NCBI RefSeq assembly: GCF_019802255.1
Contig: NZ_JAHYSS010000010.1
Location: 42,999 to 106,998, forward strand
Reading direction: 5' to 3'
From: Pedobacter polysacchareus
GTDB taxonomy: Bacteria > Bacteroidota > Bacteroidia > Sphingobacteriales > Sphingobacteriaceae
DNA: 64,000 nt
The translations under genes and the position numbers were made by a program. Of this stretch, positions 53,306 to 62,117 are shown one piece after another (within the stretch, counting starts at the first letter, position 1; every line of letters starts with the position of its first letter). The notes beneath the pieces are model-generated. The model made no database searches, had not been told where the DNA came from, and worked only from the letters and a program-made list of their open reading frames with translations.

Positions 53306-53417
53306 GAGCTATGCTTGTTATCATTCAATTGCCTAAATTAAGAAATTCAATGGTTTGGTTTAACCTTGGAAGGTAAAAGTTAGATTTGAAATAAAATTAG
53401 CACCTTATATAAAACTA

Positions 53418-53450
53418 AAATGGGATTTGGTTGATCACCAAATCCCATTT
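53418..53450. terminator. Terminator between VOC gene and oxidoreductase gene
   Basis: A 14-bp perfect stem AAATGGGATTTGGT (53418-53431) with ACCAAATCCCATTT (53437-53450), 5-nt loop. On the minus strand it is followed by a T-rich but interrupted tail. It lies downstream of the VOC gene. Confidence 0.65.
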
Positions 53451-53509
53451 CAAAAATCAATAACCTAGAATAGGATATTAAGTTCTTCCTCCAATTAATA
53501 ATTCGAGGC

Positions 53510-53938
53510 TTACTTTTGATTATAGTCGAAATTTACCATCCACTGAATGCCAAATTGATCAGTCAGCATTCCGAAATATGCACCCCAGAACGCTTTTTCC
53601 AGTGGCATCACGATATTGGCACCTGGAGAAAGTGCATTAAATAATTGTTCAGCCTCTGCTTCGCTGTCCGCATTGATACTAATTGAAAAGTTATCACCAA
53701 TATTTAGCTTCTGGCCCATTGATTCCAATACATCAGTCCCCATTAACGTATTGCCCTTTCCGATCGACAAAGAAACATGCATAATTTTCTCTTTGTCTTC
53801 CGCAGACATGTTATCACCATGTGGTGAGTCTTTAAAACGCTGCAGTACCGAAAACTCTCCGCCAAATACAGATTTATAAAAGTTAAAGGCCTCTTCAGTA
53901 GTGCCCAGGAAATTCAAATAAGGATTAATAGTTGCCAT
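53510..53938 (-). CDS. VOC family (PhnB-like) protein
   Basis: 142 aa. It begins INPYLNFLGTTEEAFNFYKSVFGGEF, the start of the PhnB/3-demethylubiquinone-like VOC group, and ends AYFGMLTDQFGIQWMVNFDY. The EKIMHVSLSIG and NIVMPLEKAFWG patterns fit. The dimeric fold may bind a metal or a small molecule; the function of most members is unknown. It is a single gene with a terminator hairpin downstream. Confidence 0.88.
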   Translation of the reverse strand: MATINPYLNFLGTTEEAFNFYKSVFGGEFSVLQRFKDSPHGDNMSAEDKEKIMHVSLSIGKGNTLMGTDVLESMGQKLNIGDNFSISINADSEAEAEQLFNALSPGANIVMPLEKAFWGAYFGMLTDQFGIQWMVNFDYNQK

Positions 53939-54096
53939 GGTTATGATTTTAGGGTTGCACTGATTTTAATCAGTACATAAATATATTCAGTTAATTGTAC
54001 AATTCAAATCTAGCGGTTTTAATGCCGGCTAAAGATGGCTGGACAAGACAATAACAGGGGGTAAATACGACAAAACCCATGGCTAAGCATTCCGGA

Positions 54097-54588
54097 CTAA
54101 CTTAACTTCCAGTCCGGACGTTCAAAATGGCAAGTATAGCCATACGGAACCTTTTGTAAATAGTTCTGATGGTCCTCTTCAGCATTCCAGAAATCAGTTT
54201 CAGGCACAATTTCCGTCACAAATTTACCCGGCCATTTCCCTGAGGCTTCCAGTTCTGCGATTAACGATTTGGCAGTTTCATGCTGCTGTTCATCTACATA
54301 AAAGATCGCAGAGCGGTAAGAAGTCCCAATATCGTTTCCTTGTCTGTTTTTTGTAGTCGGATCATGGATCTGAAAGAAATACTCCAGAAGGCCGCGATAA
54401 CTTAGTACCGCCGGATCAAATACAATCTCTATTCCTTCGGCATGTGTTCCATGGTTGCGGTAAGTTGCATTCGGAACATCTCCTCCGGTATAACCTACAA
54501 CTGTCGAAATCACACCTGGATGGTGGCGAAATAATTCTTCTACTCCCCAAAAGCAACCGCCTGCTAGAATGGCTTTTTCAGTATTCAT
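54097..54588 (-). CDS. msrA: Peptide methionine sulfoxide reductase MsrA
   Basis: 163 aa. The catalytic C12 is in AGGCFWGVEE. VVGYTGGDVPNATYRN, HAEGIEIVFDP, FFQIHDPT and GNDIGTSYRSAIFY complete the family pattern. One later Cys (GYTCHFE) is available as resolving residue. It reduces methionine-S-sulfoxide in proteins with thioredoxin in the cytoplasm. No MsrB neighbour is seen. Confidence 0.97.
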   Translation of the reverse strand: MNTEKAILAGGCFWGVEELFRHHPGVISTVVGYTGGDVPNATYRNHGTHAEGIEIVFDPAVLSYRGLLEYFFQIHDPTTKNRQGNDIGTSYRSAIFYVDEQQHETAKSLIAELEASGKWPGKFVTEIVPETDFWNAEEDHQNYLQKVPYGYTCHFERPDWKLS

Positions 54589-54793
54589 ATCGTTTTTCTT
54601 TTAATAAGCTAAAGGTATCAAATTTTCAAATACCTGATTCAGTTGTAAAGGACTGAAATCTCTGGCTATTTATTGTTAATCTACTATCATTTTTGAGCGA
54701 TTAGTTGTTAAGATAATTCTTTCTAAATACATTTATAAGCTTTCCTATTTTTTAACGCCCAGGCTTCGTTTAAAAAGCCCATTATTTAGACCT

Positions 54794-55294
54794 ATGCTAA
54801 ACATTTATACCGCCACAATTAATGATTTTCCGGTGATTCAAAAGATCGCCAATAAAACATGGCCAGCAACATTTGGGGCCATCTTATCTCCAGAACAAAT
54901 CAGCTATATGCTGGAAATGATGTACAGCACAGCAGCTTTAACGGAGCAGGTGACCCAAAAAGGACATCATTTTTTATTGGTCAAAGACGAGACGAATGAT
55001 TTAGGATATGCCTCTTATGAACTGAATTATAAAGGCTTATCAAAAACAAAGATCCACAAAATCTATTTACTTCCAGAAGCCCAGGGTAAAGGTGTTGGGA
55101 AATTGCTGATGAAAACCATCACAGCAATTGCAAAAGACAACCAGAATACTGCCTTATCGCTGAATGTAAACCGCGACAATTCCGCCTTCCAGTTTTACAA
55201 AAACGTGGGCTTTGAACAAGTCGGAGAAGAGAATATCGACATTGGCGATGGCTTCTTAATGGAAGATTATATCATGGAAAAACAATTAGCATAA
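54794..55294 (+). CDS. GNAT family N-acetyltransferase
   Basis: 166 aa. The acetyl-CoA-binding motif is in LPEAQGKGVGKLLMKTI (Q/R-x-x-G-x-G/A). It is preceded by the beta-strand IHKIYLL and followed by LSLNVNRDNSAFQFYKNVGF, standard for RimI-like GNATs. The acceptor is unknown. It lies 12 bp before a helicase gene that begins with TTG in the same frame, so translation of the two may be coupled. Confidence 0.9.
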   Translation: MLNIYTATINDFPVIQKIANKTWPATFGAILSPEQISYMLEMMYSTAALTEQVTQKGHHFLLVKDETNDLGYASYELNYKGLSKTKIHKIYLLPEAQGKGVGKLLMKTITAIAKDNQNTALSLNVNRDNSAFQFYKNVGFEQVGEENIDIGDGFLMEDYIMEKQLA

Positions 55295-55306
55295 CCCCTA
55301 TCCCTG

Positions 55307-57211
55307 TTGGAATATTTCAAAAAACTCCTTGAGTTATTAAAGATTGAACGCGAGGAAGACTTAAGGTCTTACCTCCAATTGACTGCATCTTCTTCTGTAG
55401 CTACCCGTAGAGCAAACGGATTGTCCTGGTATCCAATCGCCATCAGAGGCTCAGAAATGAGTCGCGGTGATTATTTAACGGTAGAAGTTGAACGTACCTC
55501 ACATCAAGAGCTTGCGCACCAGCTTCGTTTTGGTGCTTCGGCGGTATTGTTTTCTAATCATGATCCTAAAGATCGTGTGGAGGGCACCATTACCCATCAA
55601 AGCGGCAACCGTTTAAAGATTACTTTAAAAACAGATGAACTGCCAGAATGGACGCGTGACGGCAAATTAGGCATCGATGTATTGTTCGATAATAACAGCT
55701 ATGATGAGATGCAAAATGCGTTGAAACAAGCTTCTTCGGCATTAGAGAAAACTGAAGACAGCCGGCTGATCAAAATATTAACCGGTCAGGCCAGTCCGAC
55801 TTTTTCTAATCAGACTGCGCATTACACCATCCCAAAATTAAACCAGGTACAGCAGCAGGCGTTGGATAAAATCCTTTCTGCTCAGGAATTGGCCATTGTT
55901 CACGGTCCTCCGGGAACAGGAAAAACAACTACTTTGGTTCAGGCTATAAAGGCATTGATCAAACAGGACCATCAGCAAATCCTTGTTGTTGCACCGAGTA
56001 ATACTGCGGTAGACCTCCTCACAGAGAAATTGGATGAAGAAGGTTTAAACGTATTGCGCATTGGAAATCCGGCCAGGGTATCAGAAAGATTGCAGTCTTT
56101 AACACTCGATGGCAAGTTGTCGGAACACGACAGCATGAAACAAATCAGAGCATTAAAGAAACAGGCCAATGAGTATAAAAACATGGCCCATAAGTACAAG
56201 CGGAATTTCGGCCGTGCAGAAAAGGAACAGCGTAAGGCACTCTTTGATGAGGCACATAAGATCATGAAAGAAGTGGGCAATACTGAACAATACATGATTG
56301 ATGATCTGCTCAATAAAGCGCAGGTGGTGACCGCTACGCTTGTTGGCGCCAACCATTATACGGTCCGCGGACTAAAATTCCATACGGTAGTGATTGACGA
56401 AGCCGGACAAGCTTTAGAACCTGCCTGCTGGATTCCGATCCTGAAAGCACAGAAAGTCATCTTCGCTGGCGACCATTGTCAGCTTTCTCCAACGATAAAA
56501 TCCAATGAAGCGGCAAAAGCAGGTCTGAGTACTACTTTATTGGAGAAAACGACTGCACTGCACCCGGAAGCAGTCACGCTCTTAGAAGAGCAATACCGCA
56601 TGAATGAAACCATCATGAGCTATTCCTCTCAGGTATTTTATGAAAACAAATTGAAGGCTCATGATACAGTAGCGAATCATGTGCTGTTTTCGGAAGAAGC
56701 GCCATTGGCTTTCGTAGATACGGCAGGCTGTGGTTTTGAAGAGAAATCTGAAGGTACAAGTACGACCAATCCGGAGGAAGCTGCGTTCCTGTTCAAACAC
56801 CTGACACAGCTTGTGACCATGCTTGGCAGCCATTATAGCTCAGAAAATTTCCCTACCATCGCAGTGATCTCGCCATATAAACAGCAAATCTTACTAATGA
56901 AGGAATTGATGCTGCATTCGCCGGAATTGATGGTTTATGCCGATAAAATCACGGTGAATACCATTGACAGCTTCCAGGGTCAGGAACGTGACCTGGTTTA
57001 TATCAGCATGACCAGGAGCAATAATGAAGGCAGTATAGGTTTCCTTTCTGACATCCGAAGGATGAATGTAGCCATGACCAGAGCCAGGAAAAAACTCGTG
57101 GTTATTGGCGACAGTGCTACCCTATCCCGCCTTCCGTTTTACTCAGATTTCATCAGCTATGCGGAATCCGTAAACGCTTATCAAAGCGCATGGGAGTTTG
57201 CAGATCTTTAA
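55307..57211 (+). CDS. UPF1/IGHMBP2-like DNA/RNA helicase (SF1B)
   Basis: 634 aa. The start is TTG at 55307; the next Met is about 50 residues in and would remove part of the N-domain. Walker A GPPGTGKT is at 200-207, and D364-E365 in VIDEAGQALEP is Walker B. Later motifs are EEQYRMNETIM, ISPYKQQILL, TIDSFQGQERDLVYIS and NVAMTRARKKL. The N-terminal 190 residues form the SH3-like 1B part. Bacterial proteins of this type unwind DNA or RNA; targets are unknown. The stop overlaps the convergent CoA-transferase gene by 4 bp. Confidence 0.92.
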   Translation: MEYFKKLLELLKIEREEDLRSYLQLTASSSVATRRANGLSWYPIAIRGSEMSRGDYLTVEVERTSHQELAHQLRFGASAVLFSNHDPKDRVEGTITHQSGNRLKITLKTDELPEWTRDGKLGIDVLFDNNSYDEMQNALKQASSALEKTEDSRLIKILTGQASPTFSNQTAHYTIPKLNQVQQQALDKILSAQELAIVHGPPGTGKTTTLVQAIKALIKQDHQQILVVAPSNTAVDLLTEKLDEEGLNVLRIGNPARVSERLQSLTLDGKLSEHDSMKQIRALKKQANEYKNMAHKYKRNFGRAEKEQRKALFDEAHKIMKEVGNTEQYMIDDLLNKAQVVTATLVGANHYTVRGLKFHTVVIDEAGQALEPACWIPILKAQKVIFAGDHCQLSPTIKSNEAAKAGLSTTLLEKTTALHPEAVTLLEEQYRMNETIMSYSSQVFYENKLKAHDTVANHVLFSEEAPLAFVDTAGCGFEEKSEGTSTTNPEEAAFLFKHLTQLVTMLGSHYSSENFPTIAVISPYKQQILLMKELMLHSPELMVYADKITVNTIDSFQGQERDLVYISMTRSNNEGSIGFLSDIRRMNVAMTRARKKLVVIGDSATLSRLPFYSDFISYAESVNAYQSAWEFADL

Positions 57212-58701
57212 TCTTTTTTCATGGTGCCATTTTCGCGCAGTTGGCCATACCAGGCAAACGCTTCTTCCAAAAGATGAGGCGTTTGTCCACCGCGCAGACA
57301 AGCCCTTTCAAAGTAATCCAATAGCTCTGCTTTATAATCTGGATGTGCACAGTTTTCAATCAGCACTTTAGCACGTTGTCTGGGCGCCAAACCTCGTAAA
57401 TCTGCCAGTCCTTGTTCTGTGACAATGACATCCACGTCATGCTCCGTATGGTCAACATGGGAAACCATAGGAACAATCCGTGAGATGGTATCTGATTTTG
57501 CAGCGGATTGCGTGACAAAGACACTCAAATAAGCATTGCGGGCGAAGTCTCCGGAGCCTCCAATTCCATTCATCATATTGGTTCCGGCTACATGTGTGGA
57601 GTTCACATTGCCATAAATATCACATTCCAATGCGGTGTTGATCGTAATGATCCCCAGCCTGCGAATCACTTCGGCAGCATTACTGATTTCTTGTGGGCGC
57701 AGGACGATCTTGTCCTTATATCGTTCGAAATTATTGAATATCTTTTGATAGTATGCTTCTGAAACGGTGATCGATGATCCGGAAGCGAAAGTCATTTTTC
57801 CGGCGTCCAGCAGATCGAATGTACTGTCTTGTAAGACCTCTGAATACATGGTCAGGTTTTCAAAATCTCCTTCCATAAAACCTAGTAGTACTGCATTGGC
57901 TACCTTACCAATACCTGCTTGCAATGGAAGTAATTCGTTAGTCAGATTACCTTTCTTCACTTCTGCTGAAAAGAAGCTGACCAGGTGTTTTGCGATTGCT
58001 TTTGTGGCTTGATCTGGTGCTGCGATTTCTGCTGGACTATCCGTTTTATCCGTGATCACCACAGCAATAATCTTTCTAGGATCAATGTAAATCGATGGGC
58101 GCCCTACACGATCCGAGGCCGCTACAATTGGGATCTCACAGCGGTTAGGATAATCTCCCGCCGAAAAGATATCGTGTAAGCCACAAACAGAAAAGGGAAC
58201 TGCGGTATTGACCTCTATGATTACCTGATCTGCTAATGCAGCAAAAGATGCCGAATTACCTACAGATGTAGTCGGTATGATGCTACCATCTGCTTCAATC
58301 CTACAGGCTTCCAGGACTGCAATATCAATTTTAGGGAAATGGTTTGATTTCAAAAGTGTAACGGTTTCTCCCAAATGCTGGTCGATAAACAGGACTTCAC
58401 CTTTGTTAATTGCCTTTCGCAAGACAGGGTCTACCTGGAACGGCAGACGTAAGGACAGCGCATCGGCATCAGCCAAAGCACCATCTGTGCCATGGCCAAG
58501 AGAAGCACCCGTCATGAGTGTAATTTTAAGCGGCTCTTTCTTTGCGCGCTCCGCAACTGAGGCTAATACTGCTTTACTGTCGCCGGCCTTGGTAAATCCA
58601 CTGGAAGCCACCACCATCTTGTCTTTAAAGAGCTGTGCGGCTTCTTCTGAGGTCATTATTTTGGAAATTAATTCCTCCCTCAGTATTCTATCTGCGTACA
58701 T
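57208..58701 (-). CDS. Acetyl-CoA hydrolase / succinate CoA-transferase family protein
   Basis: 497 aa, the length of Ach1/Cat1 enzymes. It has VVASSGFTKAGDSKAV near the N-terminus, IIEVNTAVPFSVCGLHDIF (with the active-site-region Glu), and GTNMMNGIGGSGDFARNAY. HTEHDVDVIVTEQGLADLRG is the typical C-domain motif. These proteins swap CoA between acetyl- or propionyl-CoA and succinate or acetate through a glutamyl-CoA intermediate in the cytoplasm. A TAGATTTG -7 element lies 18 bp upstream of the start. Confidence 0.92.
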   Translation of the reverse strand: MYADRILREELISKIMTSEEAAQLFKDKMVVASSGFTKAGDSKAVLASVAERAKKEPLKITLMTGASLGHGTDGALADADALSLRLPFQVDPVLRKAINKGEVLFIDQHLGETVTLLKSNHFPKIDIAVLEACRIEADGSIIPTTSVGNSASFAALADQVIIEVNTAVPFSVCGLHDIFSAGDYPNRCEIPIVAASDRVGRPSIYIDPRKIIAVVITDKTDSPAEIAAPDQATKAIAKHLVSFFSAEVKKGNLTNELLPLQAGIGKVANAVLLGFMEGDFENLTMYSEVLQDSTFDLLDAGKMTFASGSSITVSEAYYQKIFNNFERYKDKIVLRPQEISNAAEVIRRLGIITINTALECDIYGNVNSTHVAGTNMMNGIGGSGDFARNAYLSVFVTQSAAKSDTISRIVPMVSHVDHTEHDVDVIVTEQGLADLRGLAPRQRAKVLIENCAHPDYKAELLDYFERACLRGGQTPHLLEEAFAWYGQLRENGTMKKD

Positions 58702-58718
58702 ACATTTGGTTTAAAACA

Positions 58719-58726
58719 CAAATCTA
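58719..58726 (-). promoter_or_regulatory. -7 element (TAGATTTG) of the CoA-transferase gene
   Basis: Exact TAnnTTTG match on the minus strand, 17 bp upstream of the ATG. The nearest TTG is 15 bp further upstream, slightly short of the normal spacing. Confidence 0.5.
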
Positions 58727-58776
58727 TCCGCATTAATCAGGCAAAAGGTATCCTTTCCCGCCAATTACATATCTTA

Positions 58777-59604
58777 TTATGCCAGCATAGTATCCAGACC
58801 TAATGCCCCTTTCATCTTCACATATTCTGAGGGTCTAACGCCCAGTGTTTTATAAAAAGTAGTACTGAAAGTAGGAATACTGTTATAGCCGACCATGGAA
58901 GCCACTTCTTTTACCGACATTTTATCCTCCAGCAGCAGCTGAACCGCCAGCATCATTCTTTGAATGCTCAGGTATTGAATAAATGACATGCCCACATCCC
59001 CTTGAAAAAGACGGGAAAGACTCCTTTCGCTCAATCCGAATTTGCTGGCTAATGCAGGGAATACTATGGCTTCAGACAGGTTATCTCCCATATAATGAAT
59101 GACAGCGGCCAGGCGTTTATCTTTTGCATAAGGCAAAGCCAGAGGCAATTTATACAGACTCACCTCTGGTAATATCGCCTTTAAGGCCAATGCAAAGCGA
59201 TAAGAACTCAGCGCTGACTCGTCAATATCTCCACTCCATCTGTTGCTGAAAATGATCATTTGAAGCAATAAATCATTGACTGGATAAATTCCTTTTTGCT
59301 GATAAAATGGGTTTTCATCAGGTTCCACAGGGAAATAAAGGTTTCTCATCGTCACATCTGCCGAACTGGGATGAATGCTATGGATCACACCGGGAGGAAT
59401 CCACATGTAATGCCTTGCAGGCAGGAAGTACGTCTTTTGCTCCGTACTCACGTGAACCACTCCGCCCTCAGTATATAGAAACTGTCCTTTCTCATGTTGA
59501 TGTGCAGAAATGTCCTGCTCTCCCATCAGGTCGTGCATACAATAGATCGTATGAGGGAGTTTATCTACTTCTGTTAGATAGTAATCTTTATGAATATTGG
59601 CCAT
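58777..59604 (-). CDS. AraC family transcriptional regulator of the efflux operon
   Basis: 275 aa from the ATG at 59604. A longer frame to 59634 would begin inside the predicted promoter, so it is rejected. The N-terminal cupin-type sensor (about 20-110, HQHEKGQFLYTEGGVVHVS, MWIPPGVIHSIHP) precedes two helix-turn-helix units (about 180-265, FGLSERSLSRLFQGD and VKEVASMVGYNSIPTFSTTFYK). It is divergent from TolC-HlyD-MFS genes and probably controls them in response to a small molecule. Confidence 0.9.
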   Translation of the reverse strand: MANIHKDYYLTEVDKLPHTIYCMHDLMGEQDISAHQHEKGQFLYTEGGVVHVSTEQKTYFLPARHYMWIPPGVIHSIHPSSADVTMRNLYFPVEPDENPFYQQKGIYPVNDLLLQMIIFSNRWSGDIDESALSSYRFALALKAILPEVSLYKLPLALPYAKDKRLAAVIHYMGDNLSEAIVFPALASKFGLSERSLSRLFQGDVGMSFIQYLSIQRMMLAVQLLLEDKMSVKEVASMVGYNSIPTFSTTFYKTLGVRPSEYVKMKGALGLDTMLA

Positions 59605-59631
59605 GGCTGAAATGAATAAACATTTGACCAA

Positions 59632-59664
59632 CAAAGATAATCAAGCCAACTGGAATGGTTGCAA
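59632..59664 (-). promoter_or_regulatory. Predicted promoter of the AraC-type gene
   Basis: On the minus strand TTG (59664-59662) and TATCTTTG (59639-59632) are 22 bp apart, a good match. It places the transcript start near 59626 and supports the start codon at 59604. Confidence 0.65.
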
Positions 59665-59687
59665 CTTTGTAATGAAAAATCTACACA

Positions 59688-61043
59688 ATGAAAAAGCTCC
59701 CCCTTATCGCAAGGGAATCATTAAATACCTTGAGCAGTCTGCCTAAAAGACTGTTCGGTACACTATTGTTAACCGGGATCATGATCTTCCCTGTTCAAGC
59801 ACAACAAATTTTAACACTGCCTCAAGCCCTCAATCTGGCAGCCGAACACAACAAAACCGTTCAGAAATCCAAGATCCAACAGCACATTGCGGAGGAAGAA
59901 ACGAAAGAAAAGGAAGAAATGAGGATTCCAGAAGTGGATTTTCATGCTTCTTATGCCAGAATCACAGATTTAACTGAGTACAAAAGCGGATTAAGCGGCA
60001 AAATGGTGACTGCTACGATCCCAGAGATGGCTGATGTAACCTCCTCGGCCAGAATGCCTATTTATACTGGCGGACAAATTAAATATAGCATCAGGAAAGC
60101 CAGGCAAGAACAGGAAATTAGCAGGTTGAACGTTCAGAAAACGCTAAATGACGTGAAGATTGAGGTAGTAGCAACTTATCTGGGTATATTCAAACTGATG
60201 GAACTGCAGAAGCTGATTCAAGAAAACATCAAAGAGGAAGAAGATCGTTTAAAGGAAGTCAGGGCGTTCAAAGCACACGGAACAGTAACGGGCAACGAAG
60301 TATTGAGGGCAGAATTACAACTCTCAGATATGCAATTGCGCCTTTTGTCCAACCAAAAAAACATCGCCATTGGCCTCCATGATTTACAAACCCTGCTGGA
60401 ATTACCTGAAGAAGGAAAGTTGTCATTAGACACTAATGGATTACTCGGCAATCAGTTAACGCTTTATAATTACCAGGATTATCTTGCTGCTGGTTTTCAA
60501 AAAGAGGAAATGGGGATTGCTAAACAGCAGGAAGCCATCCGTCAGACGGAACAGCACCTTGCGAAAAGTAATTATTATCCTAAACTCAATTTGTTTGGTT
60601 CTTATGGCTATAACTACCCCAATTATATGTTCTTTCCGCCAACAGACAACGGCTATACATTGGGAAAGATTGGAATAGAGCTCAATTTCAGCCTATCTAA
60701 TTTATATAAAAACAAGACTAAAATGAAGCTGGCAGCGCAAAGGTTGGAAGAGGAAAAAGTAAATACGGACCTCCTTGGGAACCAAATCCGTAATGAGGTT
60801 TTTAAACAATACACCAAGTATCAGGAAATTATGGATCAGCTGCCGGTTACAGAGAAAGCAAAAAGACAAGCTACTGAAAACTACAGGATCATTAAATTGA
60901 AGTACTTGAATCAATTGGCATTGGTGACCGATATGCTGGATGCCGATAATGCCTTACTCCAGGCCAAATACAATGTCGTATCTACCAGGATCGATGCTTT
61001 AATGAAACATTACGAGCTGCGTTATGCAGCAGGACAATTATAA
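59688..61043 (+). CDS. TolC family outer-membrane efflux protein
   Basis: 451 aa with a signal peptide (LLTGIMIFPVQAQ near residues 28-40). LTLPQALNLAAEHNKTVQ is the usual start of the mature OEP domain. Two OEP repeats follow, rich in long helices (for example QKTLNDVKIEVVATYLGIFKL and NEVFKQYTKYQEIMDQL). It forms the trimeric exit duct of a tripartite pump. The adaptor gene is 20 bp downstream. Confidence 0.93.
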   Translation: MKKLPLIARESLNTLSSLPKRLFGTLLLTGIMIFPVQAQQILTLPQALNLAAEHNKTVQKSKIQQHIAEEETKEKEEMRIPEVDFHASYARITDLTEYKSGLSGKMVTATIPEMADVTSSARMPIYTGGQIKYSIRKARQEQEISRLNVQKTLNDVKIEVVATYLGIFKLMELQKLIQENIKEEEDRLKEVRAFKAHGTVTGNEVLRAELQLSDMQLRLLSNQKNIAIGLHDLQTLLELPEEGKLSLDTNGLLGNQLTLYNYQDYLAAGFQKEEMGIAKQQEAIRQTEQHLAKSNYYPKLNLFGSYGYNYPNYMFFPPTDNGYTLGKIGIELNFSLSNLYKNKTKMKLAAQRLEEEKVNTDLLGNQIRNEVFKQYTKYQEIMDQLPVTEKAKRQATENYRIIKLKYLNQLALVTDMLDADNALLQAKYNVVSTRIDALMKHYELRYAAGQL

Positions 61044-61063
61044 ATCAGCCCGCTAAACTTACA

Positions 61064-62116
61064 ATGAACACAGCAAAAGCGCCTGCTCAGCATGGCCCAT
61101 TCCACACTTTTTTTACCATTATTGCCAGCGTAATAGCTGCAGGAGGCCTGATCATGGGCATCTGGTTTTTCATCTTTTACAATAATAATGAGGAGACAAA
61201 TGATGCACAGATTGATCAGTATGTGACTCCCGTGGTGACGCGTATTACGGGTTATGTGCAGGAAGTCAAGTACGTAGAAAATCAATTTGTACATAAGGGT
61301 GATACTTTAATCGTCATCGACAACAGAGAATATCAATCCCATTTAGACCTGGCTTTGTCGGAAATTGAAAACGCGAAAGAGAGTATTGGCGTACTGCAAA
61401 GAAATGTAGCCACTACCAGAAGTACTACTGCGGTTCAGCAATCTCAGCTGGATGCGGCAAAATCGCAGGTATGGAAGGCGGAAGAAGAATACAAACGCTA
61501 TAATGCACTTTTGAAAGAAGATGCGGCTACCCAGCAGCAGGTAGAAACCATGAAATCAAATTACGATTCCGCCAAAGCGCATTATGAAGAGATTTTACAT
61601 GCGCTGCAATCTACCGCATTGAGTACTTCGGAAGCTTCTTCGAAGGTACCGGTAGCGAAAACTGTGATTGGCGGAAAAAAAGCAGCAGTAGATAACGCCG
61701 CCTTATACCTCTCCTATACCATTTTAACGGCTCCTTACGATGGATGGGTGGGCAAGAAAACCATTCAGCCCGGACAGCTGGTCAAAGAAGGACAAACGCT
61801 GGTTTCCGTAGTGAGTCAGGAGAAATGGATTACAGCAAATTATAAAGAAACACAGGTTGGAAGGATCACAATTGGCCAGAAGGTCACTTTTAAAGCGGAT
61901 GCCAGCGGCGATCAGGTTTTTAATGGGATTGTGGAATCGTTCTCCCCAGCAAGTGGCGCAAGGTTTTCGATGCTTCCGCCAGACAATGCCACTGGAAACT
62001 TTGTGAAAATCGAACAGCGAATTCCAGTGCGCATAAAACTGATTGATCCTGTAAAGGAGACTGAATTTTTACGCGCCGGGATGAATGTGATTGTTGTTGC
62101 TAACCACCAGAAGTAA
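61064..62116 (+). CDS. HlyD/EmrA family membrane fusion protein
   Basis: 350 aa. One N-terminal membrane span (about 14-42, IIASVIAAGGLIMGIWFFIFY) is followed by the half-lipoyl ITGYVQEVKYVENQFVHKGDTL. A helical hairpin covers about 95-190, and then the second lipoyl half and beta-barrel (LTAPYDGWVGKKTIQPGQLVKEG). It joins the inner-membrane MFS pump to TolC. The gene has 1 bp to the MFS gene. Confidence 0.94.
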   Translation: MNTAKAPAQHGPFHTFFTIIASVIAAGGLIMGIWFFIFYNNNEETNDAQIDQYVTPVVTRITGYVQEVKYVENQFVHKGDTLIVIDNREYQSHLDLALSEIENAKESIGVLQRNVATTRSTTAVQQSQLDAAKSQVWKAEEEYKRYNALLKEDAATQQQVETMKSNYDSAKAHYEEILHALQSTALSTSEASSKVPVAKTVIGGKKAAVDNAALYLSYTILTAPYDGWVGKKTIQPGQLVKEGQTLVSVVSQEKWITANYKETQVGRITIGQKVTFKADASGDQVFNGIVESFSPASGARFSMLPPDNATGNFVKIEQRIPVRIKLIDPVKETEFLRAGMNVIVVANHQK

Positions 62117-62117
62117 C

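Noticed and set aside
59605..59634. Upstream start for the AraC regulator
   Set aside because: It begins within the predicted -7 box, so it would not be transcribed.
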